The notes: generated from the letters alone by a model not told the origin. A DNA stretch of 64,000 bases from JBBQZU01 sp038207425 (GCA_038207425.1 JBBQZU010000010.1:1-64000); one strand, 5' to 3'; positions 33,411 through 42,685 are shown, numbered from the stretch's first letter. Made by a program: numbers and translations.

Positions 33411-34029
33411 TGATTTTTGCCGGCAGCGCTTCAAACCTGTATCCTTTATTTGACCAAATTTCAAGTGCGCGTGGCAGTGCATAACTCATGTTTCGGTAGG
33501 CTTTCTCACTGTCGTGAAATACTACGATCGATCCTGCACTAGCATTAAGAATGACGTTGCTAAGACATTTTTCAGGGCTTATCCCTGTATCCCAGTCGGC
33601 GCTCAATACATCCCACATAATAATACTAAATCGCTTAACGATACTTTGCGCCTGACTTCTGCTTATTTTGCCGTAAGGCGGCCTGAAGAGATTTGAGTCA
33701 ACCAACTGTGCACATTCCATTACATTTTTGAAATAGGAATAGTTTGAAAACTCCCATCCGCTCATATGGTTCCAGGTATGATTGCCTGTGCGATGCCCGC
33801 CCGCTATAAGTTTGCTGTAGAGTTCGGGATGTTTTTCCACATTTCCACCAATACAAAAAAAGGTAGCCCGGGCATTGTATTTAGCAAGAACATCGAGTAT
33901 TTCAGTAGTAGAGCATATGCTGGGGCCATCATCGAAGGTGAGGTAAATAACCTTCTCGTTGGTTTTGATATTCCAAATAAGATCCGCGGCAAAAGGCTTT
34001 AGTGCGGCCGGTGTTTTTACCAAATACAA
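33403..34029 (-). CDS. Polysaccharide deacetylase (NodB domain)
   Basis: About 208 residues with the five-motif NodB fold: YLTFDDGPS (motif 1, catalytic and metal Asp), HRTGNHTWNH (motif 2, metal histidines), RPPYGKIS (motif 3), DVLSADWD (motif 4) and IVVFHDSEKA (motif 5). Such carbohydrate esterases deacetylate peptidoglycan or other amino sugars. The start is a TTG at 34029, just after the DUF2723 stop, giving LYLVKTPAALKPF, a usual N-terminus for Bacteroidota members. It is probably cotranscribed with the DUF2723 gene. Confidence 0.9.
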   Translation of the reverse strand: MYLVKTPAALKPFAADLIWNIKTNEKVIYLTFDDGPSICSTTEILDVLAKYNARATFFCIGGNVEKHPELYSKLIAGGHRTGNHTWNHMSGWEFSNYSYFKNVMECAQLVDSNLFRPPYGKISRSQAQSIVKRFSIIMWDVLSADWDTGISPEKCLSNVILNASAGSIVVFHDSEKAYRNMSYALPRALEIWSNKGYRFEALPAKIIK

Positions 34030-34032
34030 CGC

Positions 34033-37000
34033 TTAGAATTTAATTTTTGCCCGCGCTTTCATCTTTTCCATCGACTGGATTTTATCATCAAAGGCACTGT
34101 CGAGTTTGTCAAAACGATCTTGGAAATCATCTTTCAAATCGTCCTGTGGAAACACGCGTGAAACCAAAGTAGTAGATCGTTGCAATACTGCATAGGCCAT
34201 CTGAATTTCCTGCTGCATTTGCAGTGCCCATTCAGCGTCAACACTCATGTAATACTGGAAGTCCTCCTCATATCGGTCGAAAACCTGCTTTATAAGGTCG
34301 TTTGCTTTTTCGCTTTCGCCGGTGCGATAGTATGCTTCTATGATCGGCATCATGAGTCGGTCAAATGGTACATTGTGCTCAGGCATTACTTCCACGCATT
34401 TATCAAGAACCTGATTGGCCTTTTCAATTTTCTCCTCGGCAATAAGCTGATCGGCTAGATTTGCAAACTGCAATCTGAAATTGTTGGTCATCCTCAGGTT
34501 GTTTTCATCCATATAGATCGGCTCTTCTCCTTCCATTCCTCCCCACTTGAATTTGTTCATCACATTGTCATACATCCTTTCGGTATCAACACTTCCATAC
34601 ACATTGGGGTTAGGGTTGTCTGTGCTTAGCACGGGTGTAAGTCTGTAAGCAAGTCCGGTAAGTTTAAAGTACTTATCCAGGTTTATGTAAGAATCAGGGC
34701 CCGTAGTTACTGCAAAATATATTGGTCTTTCCCAGTTATTATTGGCTAGCAGATCCATTACCATAAGGTTGTTTTTGAGAATATAGCTCCGGTTGATTCT
34801 CCATTCTACGCGGTCAACAATATTTGCTGAATCGGCCATCAATACGGTACCATTGCCAAGAACAGTAGCGCGGTCTACGGGTATATAGAATGTTTTTGAC
34901 GGAAGTATAGCGAGCTTATCCTTACCAAGAGTGCGCATATTGCGGTCGTTGGTTGCATATTCAATGGCCTGTTTTACATTGAGTGCCACCCGACCCGGAT
35001 TGCGCGAATCGTCGAGCAATACTACGTCTCTGGTGCCCTGACGGTACTTTTCTTCTTCCATTTTGAAGGGTACAGGCGATGAGTCATACGCCTGTCGTTT
35101 CATTTGATTGATGTACCAATCTGTATTGAGCAAGCTTAAGTTTACTACACGCACATCAGTGCGAACTCCCTCAACTTCCTGCGCATACCACAATGGGAAA
35201 GTATCGTTGTCACCATTGGTGAACAGAATAGCATTTGGCTCACAACTTTCGAGGTAATTGGATGCAAAATCGCGTGCCGTGAAACGGTCAGACCTGTTAT
35301 GGTCGTCCCATCCGCCCACAGCCATAACCAGCGGAACGGGTATGGTGATAAGGAATGTTAACGAGGCAACGACAGTTGAGTTTTTAATCGATTTACCTGA
35401 AAGATGCATTATAGCCATAAGTGCTACAACCAGCACACCCATGAACAAAACAGAGTAAGAGAAGTAATGTGATGCTCCCTGAGCAGACTCAAGCAGGTAC
35501 ACCACGGCTCCAGCCCCTATGGTATAGCCGGCTATTTTTTGCAATTGCTTTGCACTTAAATTGAAGGCAGCGTCGAAAAGGGCGTATACGCCGAGCCCTA
35601 TCCAGATGGCAAATGCGTAAAACGATCCTGCGTAAGCATAATCGCGCTCACGTGGTTGATAGGGTGTTTGATTAAGATACACCACGATAGCCATTCCTGT
35701 AAGCAGAAATAGCAGCATAGTTACAAACCAGTCGTCGGGTCTTCGAAAGAGCTGATAGAGTAATCCGAGCAGACCCAGTGCGATAGGCAAGAGGAAAAAC
35801 TTATTGTACGCGAAATTTCTGGTCATGCTCGAAGGCAGATTTTCCTGGGGCCCCAGCCGCTCATTGTCTATCATATTGATTCCGCTGAGCCAGTTTCCTT
35901 CCACTATGCCACCATGACCTTGTATGTCGTTTTGCCTTCCGGCAAAATTCCACATAAAGTAGCGCCAATACATCCAATTGACTTGGTAGCGAAAGAAGAA
36001 TTTCAAATTTTCACCAAAAGTGGGGTTGTTGATTATTGTAGCGTGGCCGTCGTTGCCGGTAGCTCTGATGGGCGTGCCTACATATTCAGACCATGATTTG
36101 TATGCCTGCACATGTATATCTTGCGAGCTGTGCATACGTGGCAATACTGTTTGAAAGCGGTCGTCATAATTTACTACTGCATCCTTCTTTGCATCGGTAA
36201 CAATATACGCTTGTTTCAGACTTAGGTCAGCATCATTGGCTTCAGCCAAATATTGGTTGGCTCTGAATTTTTCTGAAAACCAGCGCACAGTTGTTCCTGC
36301 ATTATTCACCACCAGCCATGACTTGGTATAAACCGGACTTCCATCAGAGCGAGGAGTAGCAGGGTCTACCGGTGAGTTCCAGTATTGTCCGTAGAGCAGA
36401 GGGCGGTCGCCATACTGTTCGCGGTTGAGGTAGGAGAGCAGTGTAAATACGTTTTCAGGATTGTTCTCATCAAGCGGGGGGTTAGCTGATGAGCGAATTA
36501 CTATTACTGCAAAAGTGGAATAACCAAGAATGATCATAGTAGCTGACAGCAATGCGGTGTTCACCATCAGATTTTTCGACTTTTGGGTATAGTACAAGCC
36601 GAAAGTCAGTGCACTTATTATAAGCAAGGCGTATACTATGACTCCTGTGTTGAAAGGCAATCCGAAATCATTCACAAACAACAATTCAAACTTTCCGGCA
36701 AGGGAAACTACACCAGGAATGATACCGCTTTGTATCACACCCAATATAATCACTGAAATTACACCCGTAGTTACAATGCCTTTTAGGGTAGGTTGATACC
36801 GTTTAAAGTAGAATACAAAGCAAATTGCCGGTATGGCGAGCAGGTTGAGCAAGTGAACCCCAATAGAAAGCCCCATGAGGTAAGCGATTATAATAATCCA
36901 GCGCATTTCGGTTTTGCCATCAGAAAGACTTTCCCACCTGAGTATTGCCCAAAATACGGCTGCAGTGAATAAAGACGACATGGCGTAAACTTCACCTTCA

Positions 37001-37419
37001 ACTGCCGAAAACCAGAACGAGTCAGAAAATGTGTAAGCCAAACCACCCACTATGCCACTCGCCATGATGGCAATTATTTTTCCTGCATCGGGAGTTGCAT
37101 CCTTGTTTACAGCCATTTTCAGCCCGAAATGGGTAATGGTCCAAAACAAGAATAGAATTGTTAAGCTGCTGCTGATAGCAGATAGAATATTTATAGAGTA
37201 GGCGATATATTCTACAGGAACAAAGGCTGAAAAGAGTCGGCCAAGCATCATAAAAAGTGGAGCTCCCGGTGGGTGGCCCACCTGAAGTTTATATGCAGTA
37301 GTGATAAATTCACCACAATCCCAAAAGCTGGTGGTAGGCTCGATTGTAAGAATATATACTACTGTGGCTATCAGAAAAACAACCCAGCCAGTGATGATAT
37401 TCGCTTTTTTAAAATCCAT
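34033..37419 (-). CDS. DUF2723 membrane protein (putative protein O-glycosyltransferase)
   Basis: About 1,128 residues. The N-terminal half carries a dozen or more membrane helices and the DUF2723 signature near the start (EPTTSFWDCGEFI, then HPPGAPLFMMLGRLF), the acidic loop seen in GT-C glycosyltransferases. The C-terminal half is soluble, including SYILKNNLMVMDLLANNNW and a helical tail. DUF2723 proteins are proposed to be O-mannosyltransferase-like enzymes acting on periplasmic proteins, known in Bacteroidota. The longest frame starts at 37494; the ATG at 37419 (MDFKKANIITGWVVF) is preferred for its family fit and a -7-like TATTTTCG at 37440-37447. Confidence 0.87.
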   Translation of the reverse strand: MDFKKANIITGWVVFLIATVVYILTIEPTTSFWDCGEFITTAYKLQVGHPPGAPLFMMLGRLFSAFVPVEYIAYSINILSAISSSLTILFLFWTITHFGLKMAVNKDATPDAGKIIAIMASGIVGGLAYTFSDSFWFSAVEGEVYAMSSLFTAAVFWAILRWESLSDGKTEMRWIIIIAYLMGLSIGVHLLNLLAIPAICFVFYFKRYQPTLKGIVTTGVISVIILGVIQSGIIPGVVSLAGKFELLFVNDFGLPFNTGVIVYALLIISALTFGLYYTQKSKNLMVNTALLSATMIILGYSTFAVIVIRSSANPPLDENNPENVFTLLSYLNREQYGDRPLLYGQYWNSPVDPATPRSDGSPVYTKSWLVVNNAGTTVRWFSEKFRANQYLAEANDADLSLKQAYIVTDAKKDAVVNYDDRFQTVLPRMHSSQDIHVQAYKSWSEYVGTPIRATGNDGHATIINNPTFGENLKFFFRYQVNWMYWRYFMWNFAGRQNDIQGHGGIVEGNWLSGINMIDNERLGPQENLPSSMTRNFAYNKFFLLPIALGLLGLLYQLFRRPDDWFVTMLLFLLTGMAIVVYLNQTPYQPRERDYAYAGSFYAFAIWIGLGVYALFDAAFNLSAKQLQKIAGYTIGAGAVVYLLESAQGASHYFSYSVLFMGVLVVALMAIMHLSGKSIKNSTVVASLTFLITIPVPLVMAVGGWDDHNRSDRFTARDFASNYLESCEPNAILFTNGDNDTFPLWYAQEVEGVRTDVRVVNLSLLNTDWYINQMKRQAYDSSPVPFKMEEEKYRQGTRDVVLLDDSRNPGRVALNVKQAIEYATNDRNMRTLGKDKLAILPSKTFYIPVDRATVLGNGTVLMADSANIVDRVEWRINRSYILKNNLMVMDLLANNNWERPIYFAVTTGPDSYINLDKYFKLTGLAYRLTPVLSTDNPNPNVYGSVDTERMYDNVMNKFKWGGMEGEEPIYMDENNLRMTNNFRLQFANLADQLIAEEKIEKANQVLDKCVEVMPEHNVPFDRLMMPIIEAYYRTGESEKANDLIKQVFDRYEEDFQYYMSVDAEWALQMQQEIQMAYAVLQRSTTLVSRVFPQDDLKDDFQDRFDKLDSAFDDKIQSMEKMKARAKIKF

Positions 37420-37439
37420 TCCGATATTTATTGTGCATG

Positions 37440-37447
37440 CGAAAATA
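37440..37447 (-). promoter_or_regulatory. -7-like element for the DUF2723 gene
   Basis: TATTTTCG on the minus strand differs from TAnnTTTG at one base and lies 20 bases before the preferred ATG at 37419. Confidence 0.4.
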
Positions 37448-37528
37448 GCAAAATAAGCCGTCAAGCCTATGAAACCTTGCCTTTGGATAGACATTGAAGA
37501 AAGTTAATTGTGATTTTTTAGAGAATGC

Positions 37529-37558
37529 TTGATGGCTTCTAAGAAAGTACTAAATTTG
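37529..37558 (+). promoter_or_regulatory. Promoter for tRNA-Gln
   Basis: TTG at 37529-37531 and TAAATTTG at 37551-37558 form a -33/-7 pair with a 19-base spacer, ending 16 bases before the tRNA. Confidence 0.72.
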
Positions 37559-37574
37559 CACCCTGTTTGGAGAC

Positions 37575-37647
37575 TGTCCCATGGTGTAACTGGCAACACG
37601 TCTGATTTTGGTTCAGAAGAGTCTAGGTTCGACCCCTAGTGGGACAA
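37575..37647 (+). tRNA. tRNA-Gln (TTG anticodon)
   Basis: Acceptor TGTCCCA/TGGGACA, anticodon stem TCTGA/TCAGA around loop TTTTGGT giving anticodon TTG (reads CAA), and T-arm CTAGG/CCTAG around the TTCGACC loop. CCA is not encoded. It has its own promoter and terminator. Confidence 0.93.
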
Positions 37648-37657
37648 CAATCAAAAG

Positions 37658-37687
37658 CACCCCTGCAAATTTCTGCAGGGGTGTTTT
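37658..37687 (+). terminator. Intrinsic terminator after tRNA-Gln
   Basis: CACCCCTGCA pairs with TGCAGGGGTG across AATTTC, followed by TTTT. Confidence 0.85.
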
Positions 37688-37690
37688 AAT

Positions 37691-37892
37691 TTGATAGCAT
37701 AGGCAGGTCGTTGATTTCGCATCAAGAGGGCTCTTGATAAGTGATCTGCTGTTTCACCTTCGGTTATCGGCTATCAATTCAGCAATGACTTGTATTTAAG
37801 ATCACTGAAGCTGAATTGTTCTTTTGGTATATTCACCTGAAAGGGCCGCTCAGATATCTGATAGCTGATTGTTTGATTGCATTTACCCGGTA
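37691..37892. other. Intergenic stretch without a recognisable gene
   Basis: Between the tRNA-Gln terminator and the dusB stop I see no conserved coding sequence, RNA fold or promoter match. Confidence 0.55.
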
Positions 37893-38885
37893 TCACAACA
37901 ATACTGCTTCTGCAAAAATGCTTCTAATATCGGCAAGTATTTGTCGCACGGTATCCGGATTTTCTTCCATTACGAGTTTCATACGCCACTCTTTAAAGCC
38001 TTCAATTCCTTTAAAATAGGCAGCATAGTGCCGGCGCATTTCTACTACCCCGAGCCGTGAACCCTTCCATGCAATGCCCATATTTAAATGTTCCGTGGCG
38101 GCATCAACGCGTTCAGAGATGGTTGGTGGGTCGAGATGTGAGCCGGTTGCGAAGAAGTGTTTTATTTCGCGAAATATCCAGGGGTAACCAATGCTCGCCC
38201 GACCGATCATGATGCCATCTACGTTGTATCGGTTTTTGAATTCAAGTGCTTTTTCAGGCGTATCTATATCGCCATTGCCAAAAACCGGAATATTCATGCG
38301 GGGGTTGTTCTTCACTTCGCTTATCAGCGTCCAGTCGGCTTCGCCTTTGTACATCTGTTCCCTTGTGCGTCCGTGTATTGATATGGCCTTTATCCCCACA
38401 TCCTGCAAGCGCTCAGCCACATCAACAATATACTTGGTGCTATCGCTCCATCCCAATCTGGTTTTTACAGTTACGGGTAAGTTGGTAGATTTAACTACGG
38501 CTTCGGTTAACCGAACCATTTTAGGAATATCCTGTAAGATGCCTGCACCGGCACCTTTGCAAGCTACTTTATGCACAGGGCAGCCGTAGTTAATATCAAG
38601 TATATCGGGTTTGGCGGCTTCCACTATTTCTGCAGATCGCATCATTGGCTCTAGCTCACTCCCAAAAATTTGAATACCGATGGGCCTTTCGTAATCGAAA
38701 ACGTCGAGTTTCTGAATGCTTTTTGCGGCATCTCTGATAAGGCCTTCTGATGAAATAAACTCCGTATACATTAGGTCAGCACCATGCTTTTTGCACAATG
38801 CTCTAAATGGTGGGTCGCTCACATCTTCCATCGGTGCGAGCAAAAGCGGAAATTCACCGAGTTCTATATTATCTATCTTTACCAT
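37893..38885 (-). CDS. dusB: tRNA-dihydrouridine synthase (DusB-type)
   Basis: A 330-residue flavoprotein that reduces uridine in the tRNA D-loop. The TIM-barrel motifs are in order: LLAPMEDVSDPPFRALC (FMN site), YTEFISSEGLI, INYGCPVHKVACKGAGAGIL with the catalytic Cys, VTVKTRLGW, ISIHGRTREQMY, VFGNGDIDTPEKA and GIMIGRASIGYPWIF. It starts at ATG 38885 beneath an exact -7 element and is divergent from the CPBP protease gene. Confidence 0.93.
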   Translation of the reverse strand: MVKIDNIELGEFPLLLAPMEDVSDPPFRALCKKHGADLMYTEFISSEGLIRDAAKSIQKLDVFDYERPIGIQIFGSELEPMMRSAEIVEAAKPDILDINYGCPVHKVACKGAGAGILQDIPKMVRLTEAVVKSTNLPVTVKTRLGWSDSTKYIVDVAERLQDVGIKAISIHGRTREQMYKGEADWTLISEVKNNPRMNIPVFGNGDIDTPEKALEFKNRYNVDGIMIGRASIGYPWIFREIKHFFATGSHLDPPTISERVDAATEHLNMGIAWKGSRLGVVEMRRHYAAYFKGIEGFKEWRMKLVMEENPDTVRQILADIRSIFAEAVLL

Positions 38886-38896
38886 CTTCGCGAGCG

Positions 38897-38904
38897 CAAA
38901 AATA
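38897..38904 (-). promoter_or_regulatory. -7 element for dusB
   Basis: TATTTTTG on the minus strand matches TAnnTTTG exactly, 11 bases before the dusB ATG. Confidence 0.55.
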
Positions 38905-38918
38905 CAAAATCGTGCTGC

Positions 38919-39881
38919 ATGAGTCTAAGACCATTTGCGGGTGCTGACCCATTCCTTCAGCTTATTGTGTTGTTTCTAATAAGTTTTGTGAGTATGAGTC
39001 TGTTTTTACTCATGGCGCAAGGGCTCGTTTCATTTCTTTGGGGAGTAGATTTATTCACCCAGCTCCAAAGCCCGCAGGACTTTACCGATCCCAGTGTGGT
39101 TAATATAAACAGGTTGAGTCTGCTGTTTCAACATCTTGGACTTTTCATTGTGCCGGCATTTTTGTTTTCAAGGCTGATGTCGCACTCAACTATTAAATTT
39201 TTATCTATTCGAAGACCTCAAGCGGTTCTGTTGGCTGGTGGTGTAAGTTCAATGATCCTTGCATTGCCCGTGATAAATGCGTTGGCCTGGGTCAATGAAC
39301 AGCTTTCTATGCCTGAAGCGCTCAGGGCTTTAGAAGCTGTTTTAGCTGAGATGGAAGAAAGTGCAGCTCAGCTTACTGAAGCAATCACCCGTACTACTGA
39401 TCCATATATTCTGATTTTTAATATTCTCATTATGGCTGTTGTTCCGGCTATTGGCGAAGAGTTAATATTCAGGGGTATCATTTTACCAATTTTTAACAAG
39501 TGGACAGGAAGAATCCATTTAAGTGTTTGGCTTTCTGCTGCATTATTTAGCGCTATGCATATGCAATTTTACGGTTTCCTGCCCCGCATGATTTTGGGAG
39601 CGCTTCTTGGCTACCTGTTTGTGTGGTCAAAAAATATTTGGGCGCCAATTCTGGCCCATTTCACCAATAACTGCCTGGCGCTGATTTTTCTTTTTCTGAT
39701 TGCCCGCGGTGATATTGATGAAAGCCTGGATAGTTTTGATCTGGCGGGCAATGACCTTATCGCACTCGGTGTTTCTCTTACACTTCTTGTACCTCTACTG
39801 TGGTGGCTATACAAGCGAAGAGCTTTAACTGTAAAGAATAGTCCACCTGCTGAAGAAGCACCTCTTCAGGACCCCTTATGA
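38919..39881 (+). CDS. CPBP family intramembrane glutamic protease
   Basis: About 320 residues with eight or so membrane helices. The CPBP (Abi/CAAX protease-like) motifs are present: EELIFRGIILP with the paired glutamates and arginine, the SAMHMQFYGFLPRMILG histidine motif, and HFTNNCLALIF. These are membrane proteases related to Rce1, with substrates unknown in most bacteria. The open frame runs upstream into dusB antisense; the ATG at 38919 begins a plausible N-terminus (MSLRPFAGADPFLQLIVLF). The C-terminus is a short hydrophilic tail. Confidence 0.88.
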   Translation: MSLRPFAGADPFLQLIVLFLISFVSMSLFLLMAQGLVSFLWGVDLFTQLQSPQDFTDPSVVNINRLSLLFQHLGLFIVPAFLFSRLMSHSTIKFLSIRRPQAVLLAGGVSSMILALPVINALAWVNEQLSMPEALRALEAVLAEMEESAAQLTEAITRTTDPYILIFNILIMAVVPAIGEELIFRGIILPIFNKWTGRIHLSVWLSAALFSAMHMQFYGFLPRMILGALLGYLFVWSKNIWAPILAHFTNNCLALIFLFLIARGDIDESLDSFDLAGNDLIALGVSLTLLVPLLWWLYKRRALTVKNSPPAEEAPLQDPL

Positions 39882-39906
39882 GCTTCTCTTATATATTGTC
39901 ATTCAC

Positions 39907-39936
39907 AAAAAAAAGCCGGAATAAATCCGGCTTTTT
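39907..39936. terminator. Bidirectional intrinsic terminator
   Basis: AAAAAGCCGGA and TCCGGCTTTTT flank an ATAAA loop with A and T runs on both sides, so it can stop both the CPBP gene and the converging ExbD gene. Confidence 0.88.
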
Positions 39937-39961
39937 AGTTTAGTATTGTAAGAGTTTTGGT

Positions 39962-40426
39962 TTATTCAATTGCCGACCCTTTATTAACCGAATAGTTAAT
40001 TTTAAGGGCATTGGATTCTCTGAGCTCTTGTTTGATATCGGTTACAATACCCATTTTGGTTTTTTTATCCACCTTTAGTGAAGTAGTGATAAGCGTTTGC
40101 TCATTTTCTTTTCTTCTGTCGCGGTTTGCTTTTATCCATAAAGGAATCTCTGACAAGTCGGCAAAAGCATCATCTAACTGAATTTTTGGCTCTGTTCCGT
40201 GTCGGTTGTCAACTGGAGGGCCAACATTGATGTAGTCTACCAATGATTTCTTTTCCAGTTTTTCCGTTTCTGTGGCATTGGGTTTCGACACTTTTACCTT
40301 TGGATCATCCTCACGCATTACCGTTACGACCATGAAGAAAAACAATAGCATAAAGATGATATCAGGCAGAGAAGCTGTGCTAATTGCAGGCAAACCTTTC
40401 TTGCCTTTTCTTGAAAACTTGCTCAT
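39962..40426 (-). CDS. ExbD/TolR-type biopolymer transport protein (distal)
   Basis: About 154 residues: a short cytoplasmic N-terminus, one membrane helix (DIIFMLLFFFMVVTVM, with the proton-path Asp near residue 25) and a periplasmic domain. This is the ExbD topology; ExbB/ExbD complexes use the proton gradient to energise TonB or Tol systems. It overlaps the preceding ExbD gene by four bases (ATGA). No tonB gene lies beside it. Confidence 0.88.
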   Translation of the reverse strand: MSKFSRKGKKGLPAISTASLPDIIFMLLFFFMVVTVMREDDPKVKVSKPNATETEKLEKKSLVDYINVGPPVDNRHGTEPKIQLDDAFADLSEIPLWIKANRDRRKENEQTLITTSLKVDKKTKMGIVTDIKQELRESNALKINYSVNKGSAIE

Positions 40427-41130
40427 TGTCCTCCTATATTTTTTGGTTCAGCTTCAGATATACGCTGAGGGTATACAGCTCTCACAGCCTTTATCTTAGG
40501 TTTGTCTTCGGCCTTCATAATGTTAAGAGAGCTGTATGCAACTCCGAATTTTTCTTCGCAAAGCCCATTCCTTAATTCATTGACAGCAGCACTTAGCTCG
40601 TTTTGTACCTTAATGTACATGTCATAGGATGTTCCGCGGTCGTTTTGAAGAGAGATAAGCGCTGAACTTGGTAATTCTTTGTATTCACCTACAAGCTCAA
40701 CAGCCCCAAGCCTATCTTCCCATTGTCTGAGCAAGTCTTTGAGTTCTTTATCGTTTGGGTTTTGAGCAATAGCAGCTTTTATTTGTGATATGTTTTCTAC
40801 ACAAAGCGAGCGCGTTATCCGGCGTAATTCAGGCAAGTCAACACGATTTTTTGGGTTGGTGTAAAACTCTTTTGCACCTTCTTTCAGATTTCTGATTTCA
40901 GTGGGTTCACCTTTCACAAGTAGCCGGTCAGAACTGTTCACGAGCACGTCGTACACATTTCTGCGGTTTACTTCAGGCGGAATGGTGTTCTCAGGCACCG
41001 GTGGTGGCAATTGTCTTAGAATCCCGATATCCTGGTCCATGGTGGTAGTAACCAGGAAGAAGATCAGGAGCAAGAAAGCAATGTCGGCCATTGAGCCGGC
41101 ATTTATTTCCTGTAGGGGTCTTCTGGCCAT
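40423..41130 (-). CDS. ExbD/TolR-type biopolymer transport protein (proximal, long)
   Basis: About 235 residues. The N-terminal helix MADIAFLLLIFFLVTTTMD with its conserved Asp is typical ExbD. The periplasmic part is nearly twice the usual length because of an inserted stretch of about 90 residues rich in charged helices (EFYTNPKNRVDLPE to NPNDKELKDLLRQ) within the domain. Paired short and long ExbD genes are common in Bacteroidota. The longest frame opens at 41190; the ATG at 41130 (MARRPLQEINAGS) matches the family. Confidence 0.87.
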   Translation of the reverse strand: MARRPLQEINAGSMADIAFLLLIFFLVTTTMDQDIGILRQLPPPVPENTIPPEVNRRNVYDVLVNSSDRLLVKGEPTEIRNLKEGAKEFYTNPKNRVDLPELRRITRSLCVENISQIKAAIAQNPNDKELKDLLRQWEDRLGAVELVGEYKELPSSALISLQNDRGTSYDMYIKVQNELSAAVNELRNGLCEEKFGVAYSSLNIMKAEDKPKIKAVRAVYPQRISEAEPKNIGGQ

Positions 41131-41146
41131 AATTTCTTGTCGTTTC

Positions 41147-41560
41147 TTATTTAAATAAACGTGTGAATTCGCCAACCAGTGCAGACCCAACTGCTCCGAG
41201 TATCAAAACGTACATAACGATGATACCTGCGCCACTAAGTTTTGAAATCGTTGCAGTAATCTCATCGCTATATCCTACCGTACTATCTGAGGCTATTGCA
41301 TAGCTGATTACTCCGATGAGTGCAAATGCAATTAAAGCACCCAAAAGAGGCATATTCTTTTTGAGATTTGAGAAAAGGTGGTATACTCCGAAAAGCAAGG
41401 CTGTTCCCAAAGCAGCTACCATGAGCACAATCGTTAGGGTTATGGCAGTGCCAATCACATCTTCATAACCTGACATGATACGGATGCTGAGTATAAGGCC
41501 AATGATTGAAATACCAAAGGCCACTATAGTCAATATCGTTTTGAGTTTTTTATCTTCCAT
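41147..41560 (-). CDS. Small four-helix membrane protein of the ExbB/ExbD operon
   Basis: 137 residues with four predicted membrane helices (about 8-26, 36-60, 73-90, 110-130) and little between them. I do not recognise a named domain. Its position between ExbB and two ExbD genes, in the same direction with gaps of 14 and 16 bases, suggests an accessory subunit of the proton-driven motor. Confidence 0.72.
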   Translation of the reverse strand: MEDKKLKTILTIVAFGISIIGLILSIRIMSGYEDVIGTAITLTIVLMVAALGTALLFGVYHLFSNLKKNMPLLGALIAFALIGVISYAIASDSTVGYSDEITATISKLSGAGIIVMYVLILGAVGSALVGEFTRLFK

Positions 41561-41574
41561 TGGTGCGTGGAGTC

Positions 41575-42432
41575 TTAGTGTTTTACTTTGTAACGGAGCA
41601 GCATATCAATCAAAGAGATTGAAGAATCTTCCATATCGCTTACAATACTGTCAACTTTAGAAAGGATATAGTTGTAAAAAACCTGAAGGATCATTGCAAC
41701 AACCAGACCTGCAACAGTTGTAATAAGTGCCACCTTAATACCGGTAGCAACTACGCCAGGAGATATATTGTTTTCAGCAGCGATCGCGTCGAATGCCTGA
41801 ATCATACCAATTACTGTTCCCATGAACCCGAGCATCGGAGCAAGAGCGATAAAGAGTGAAATCCATGACAGACCCTTTTCGAGCATACCCATTTGTACAC
41901 CGCCGTAAGAAACTACAGATTTTTCAACCATATCGATTCCTTCGTCATAGCGCTCCAGACCTTGGTAGAAGATAGAAGCGATTGGTCCGCGGGTATTGCG
42001 ACAAACGTCTTTGGCTGCTTGTATACCACCGCTGGCCAGAGCATCCTCTACGTTTTTGAGAAGTTTTGCCTTGTTGGTGGTCGACATATTAAGGTATATG
42101 ATACGCTCAATGCTCAATGCCAGACCAAGAATAAAACAGATCAAAACGAATGACATGAAGAAAGGACCCCCATCAATGAAAGTATCTTTGATTGATTGAT
42201 GGAAGCTTTTCTCAGTTTCTACCGCAGCAGACCGGTCTGTTTCAGGAGCTGTAGTTTCTTCCTGCTGTGAGAGTGTAGTTGTGCTTTCTAATTCAGCAGC
42301 ATCGCTGCCCATTTCATCGGCTTGCTCTGTGTTATCTGATTCTGACTCCTGGAAATTCAGGGCGTATGCCTGAGTGCTTCCACTTGCGAATAGGATCCCC
42401 GAGAGGGCCAAAACTGTGAGTACTTTTTTCAT
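41575..42432 (-). CDS. MotA/TolQ/ExbB proton channel protein
   Basis: About 285 residues. A signal-like N-terminus (MKKVLTVLALSGILFASG) and an acidic linker precede three membrane helices. The MotA/TolQ/ExbB core shows GPFFMSFVLICFILGLALSIERIIYL, then LSWISLFIALAPMLGFMGTVIGMI and GIKVALITTVAGLVVAMI, with the conserved Pro and Thr/Gly residues. It would form the channel that drives the ExbD pair. The longest frame begins at 42489 but the ATG at 42432 starts the signal segment. It is first in the operon. Confidence 0.9.
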   Translation of the reverse strand: MKKVLTVLALSGILFASGSTQAYALNFQESESDNTEQADEMGSDAAELESTTTLSQQEETTAPETDRSAAVETEKSFHQSIKDTFIDGGPFFMSFVLICFILGLALSIERIIYLNMSTTNKAKLLKNVEDALASGGIQAAKDVCRNTRGPIASIFYQGLERYDEGIDMVEKSVVSYGGVQMGMLEKGLSWISLFIALAPMLGFMGTVIGMIQAFDAIAAENNISPGVVATGIKVALITTVAGLVVAMILQVFYNYILSKVDSIVSDMEDSSISLIDMLLRYKVKH

Positions 42433-42508
42433 GGTTTTGATGTTACTGAAATTTGAGTGTTTGTTCTGGGTTTTATGGTTCTTGTTCAATTATAAGCGTA
42501 TTCAAATG

Positions 42509-42595
42509 CGGAGAGAAAGGGATTCGAACCCTTGATCCCCTTTCGGGGAAACACGCTTTCCAGGCGTGCGCCTTAAACCTCTCGGCCATCTCTCC
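42509..42595 (-). tRNA. tRNA-Ser (GGA anticodon)
   Basis: On the minus strand the acceptor GGAGAGA/TCTCTCC, D-arm, anticodon stem CACGC/GCGTG around CTGGAAA (anticodon GGA), a long variable arm (TTTCCCCGAAAGGGGATC) and the TTCGAAT T-loop are all clear. The long variable arm confirms a class II serine tRNA. Confidence 0.95.
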
Positions 42596-42685
42596 AATCG
42601 CCCGAAATGGTTAATTCCCTAGGGCATCGGGCGGCCAAATTACAAAAAATCCGAATAGCCAAAAAAATTAAGTGTTATCAAAACA

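Noticed and set aside
42599..42633. Inverted repeat CGCCCGA/TCGGGCG upstream of tRNA-Ser
   Set aside because: The 21-base loop and lack of a T run make it a poor terminator; it may simply be part of the tRNA leader.
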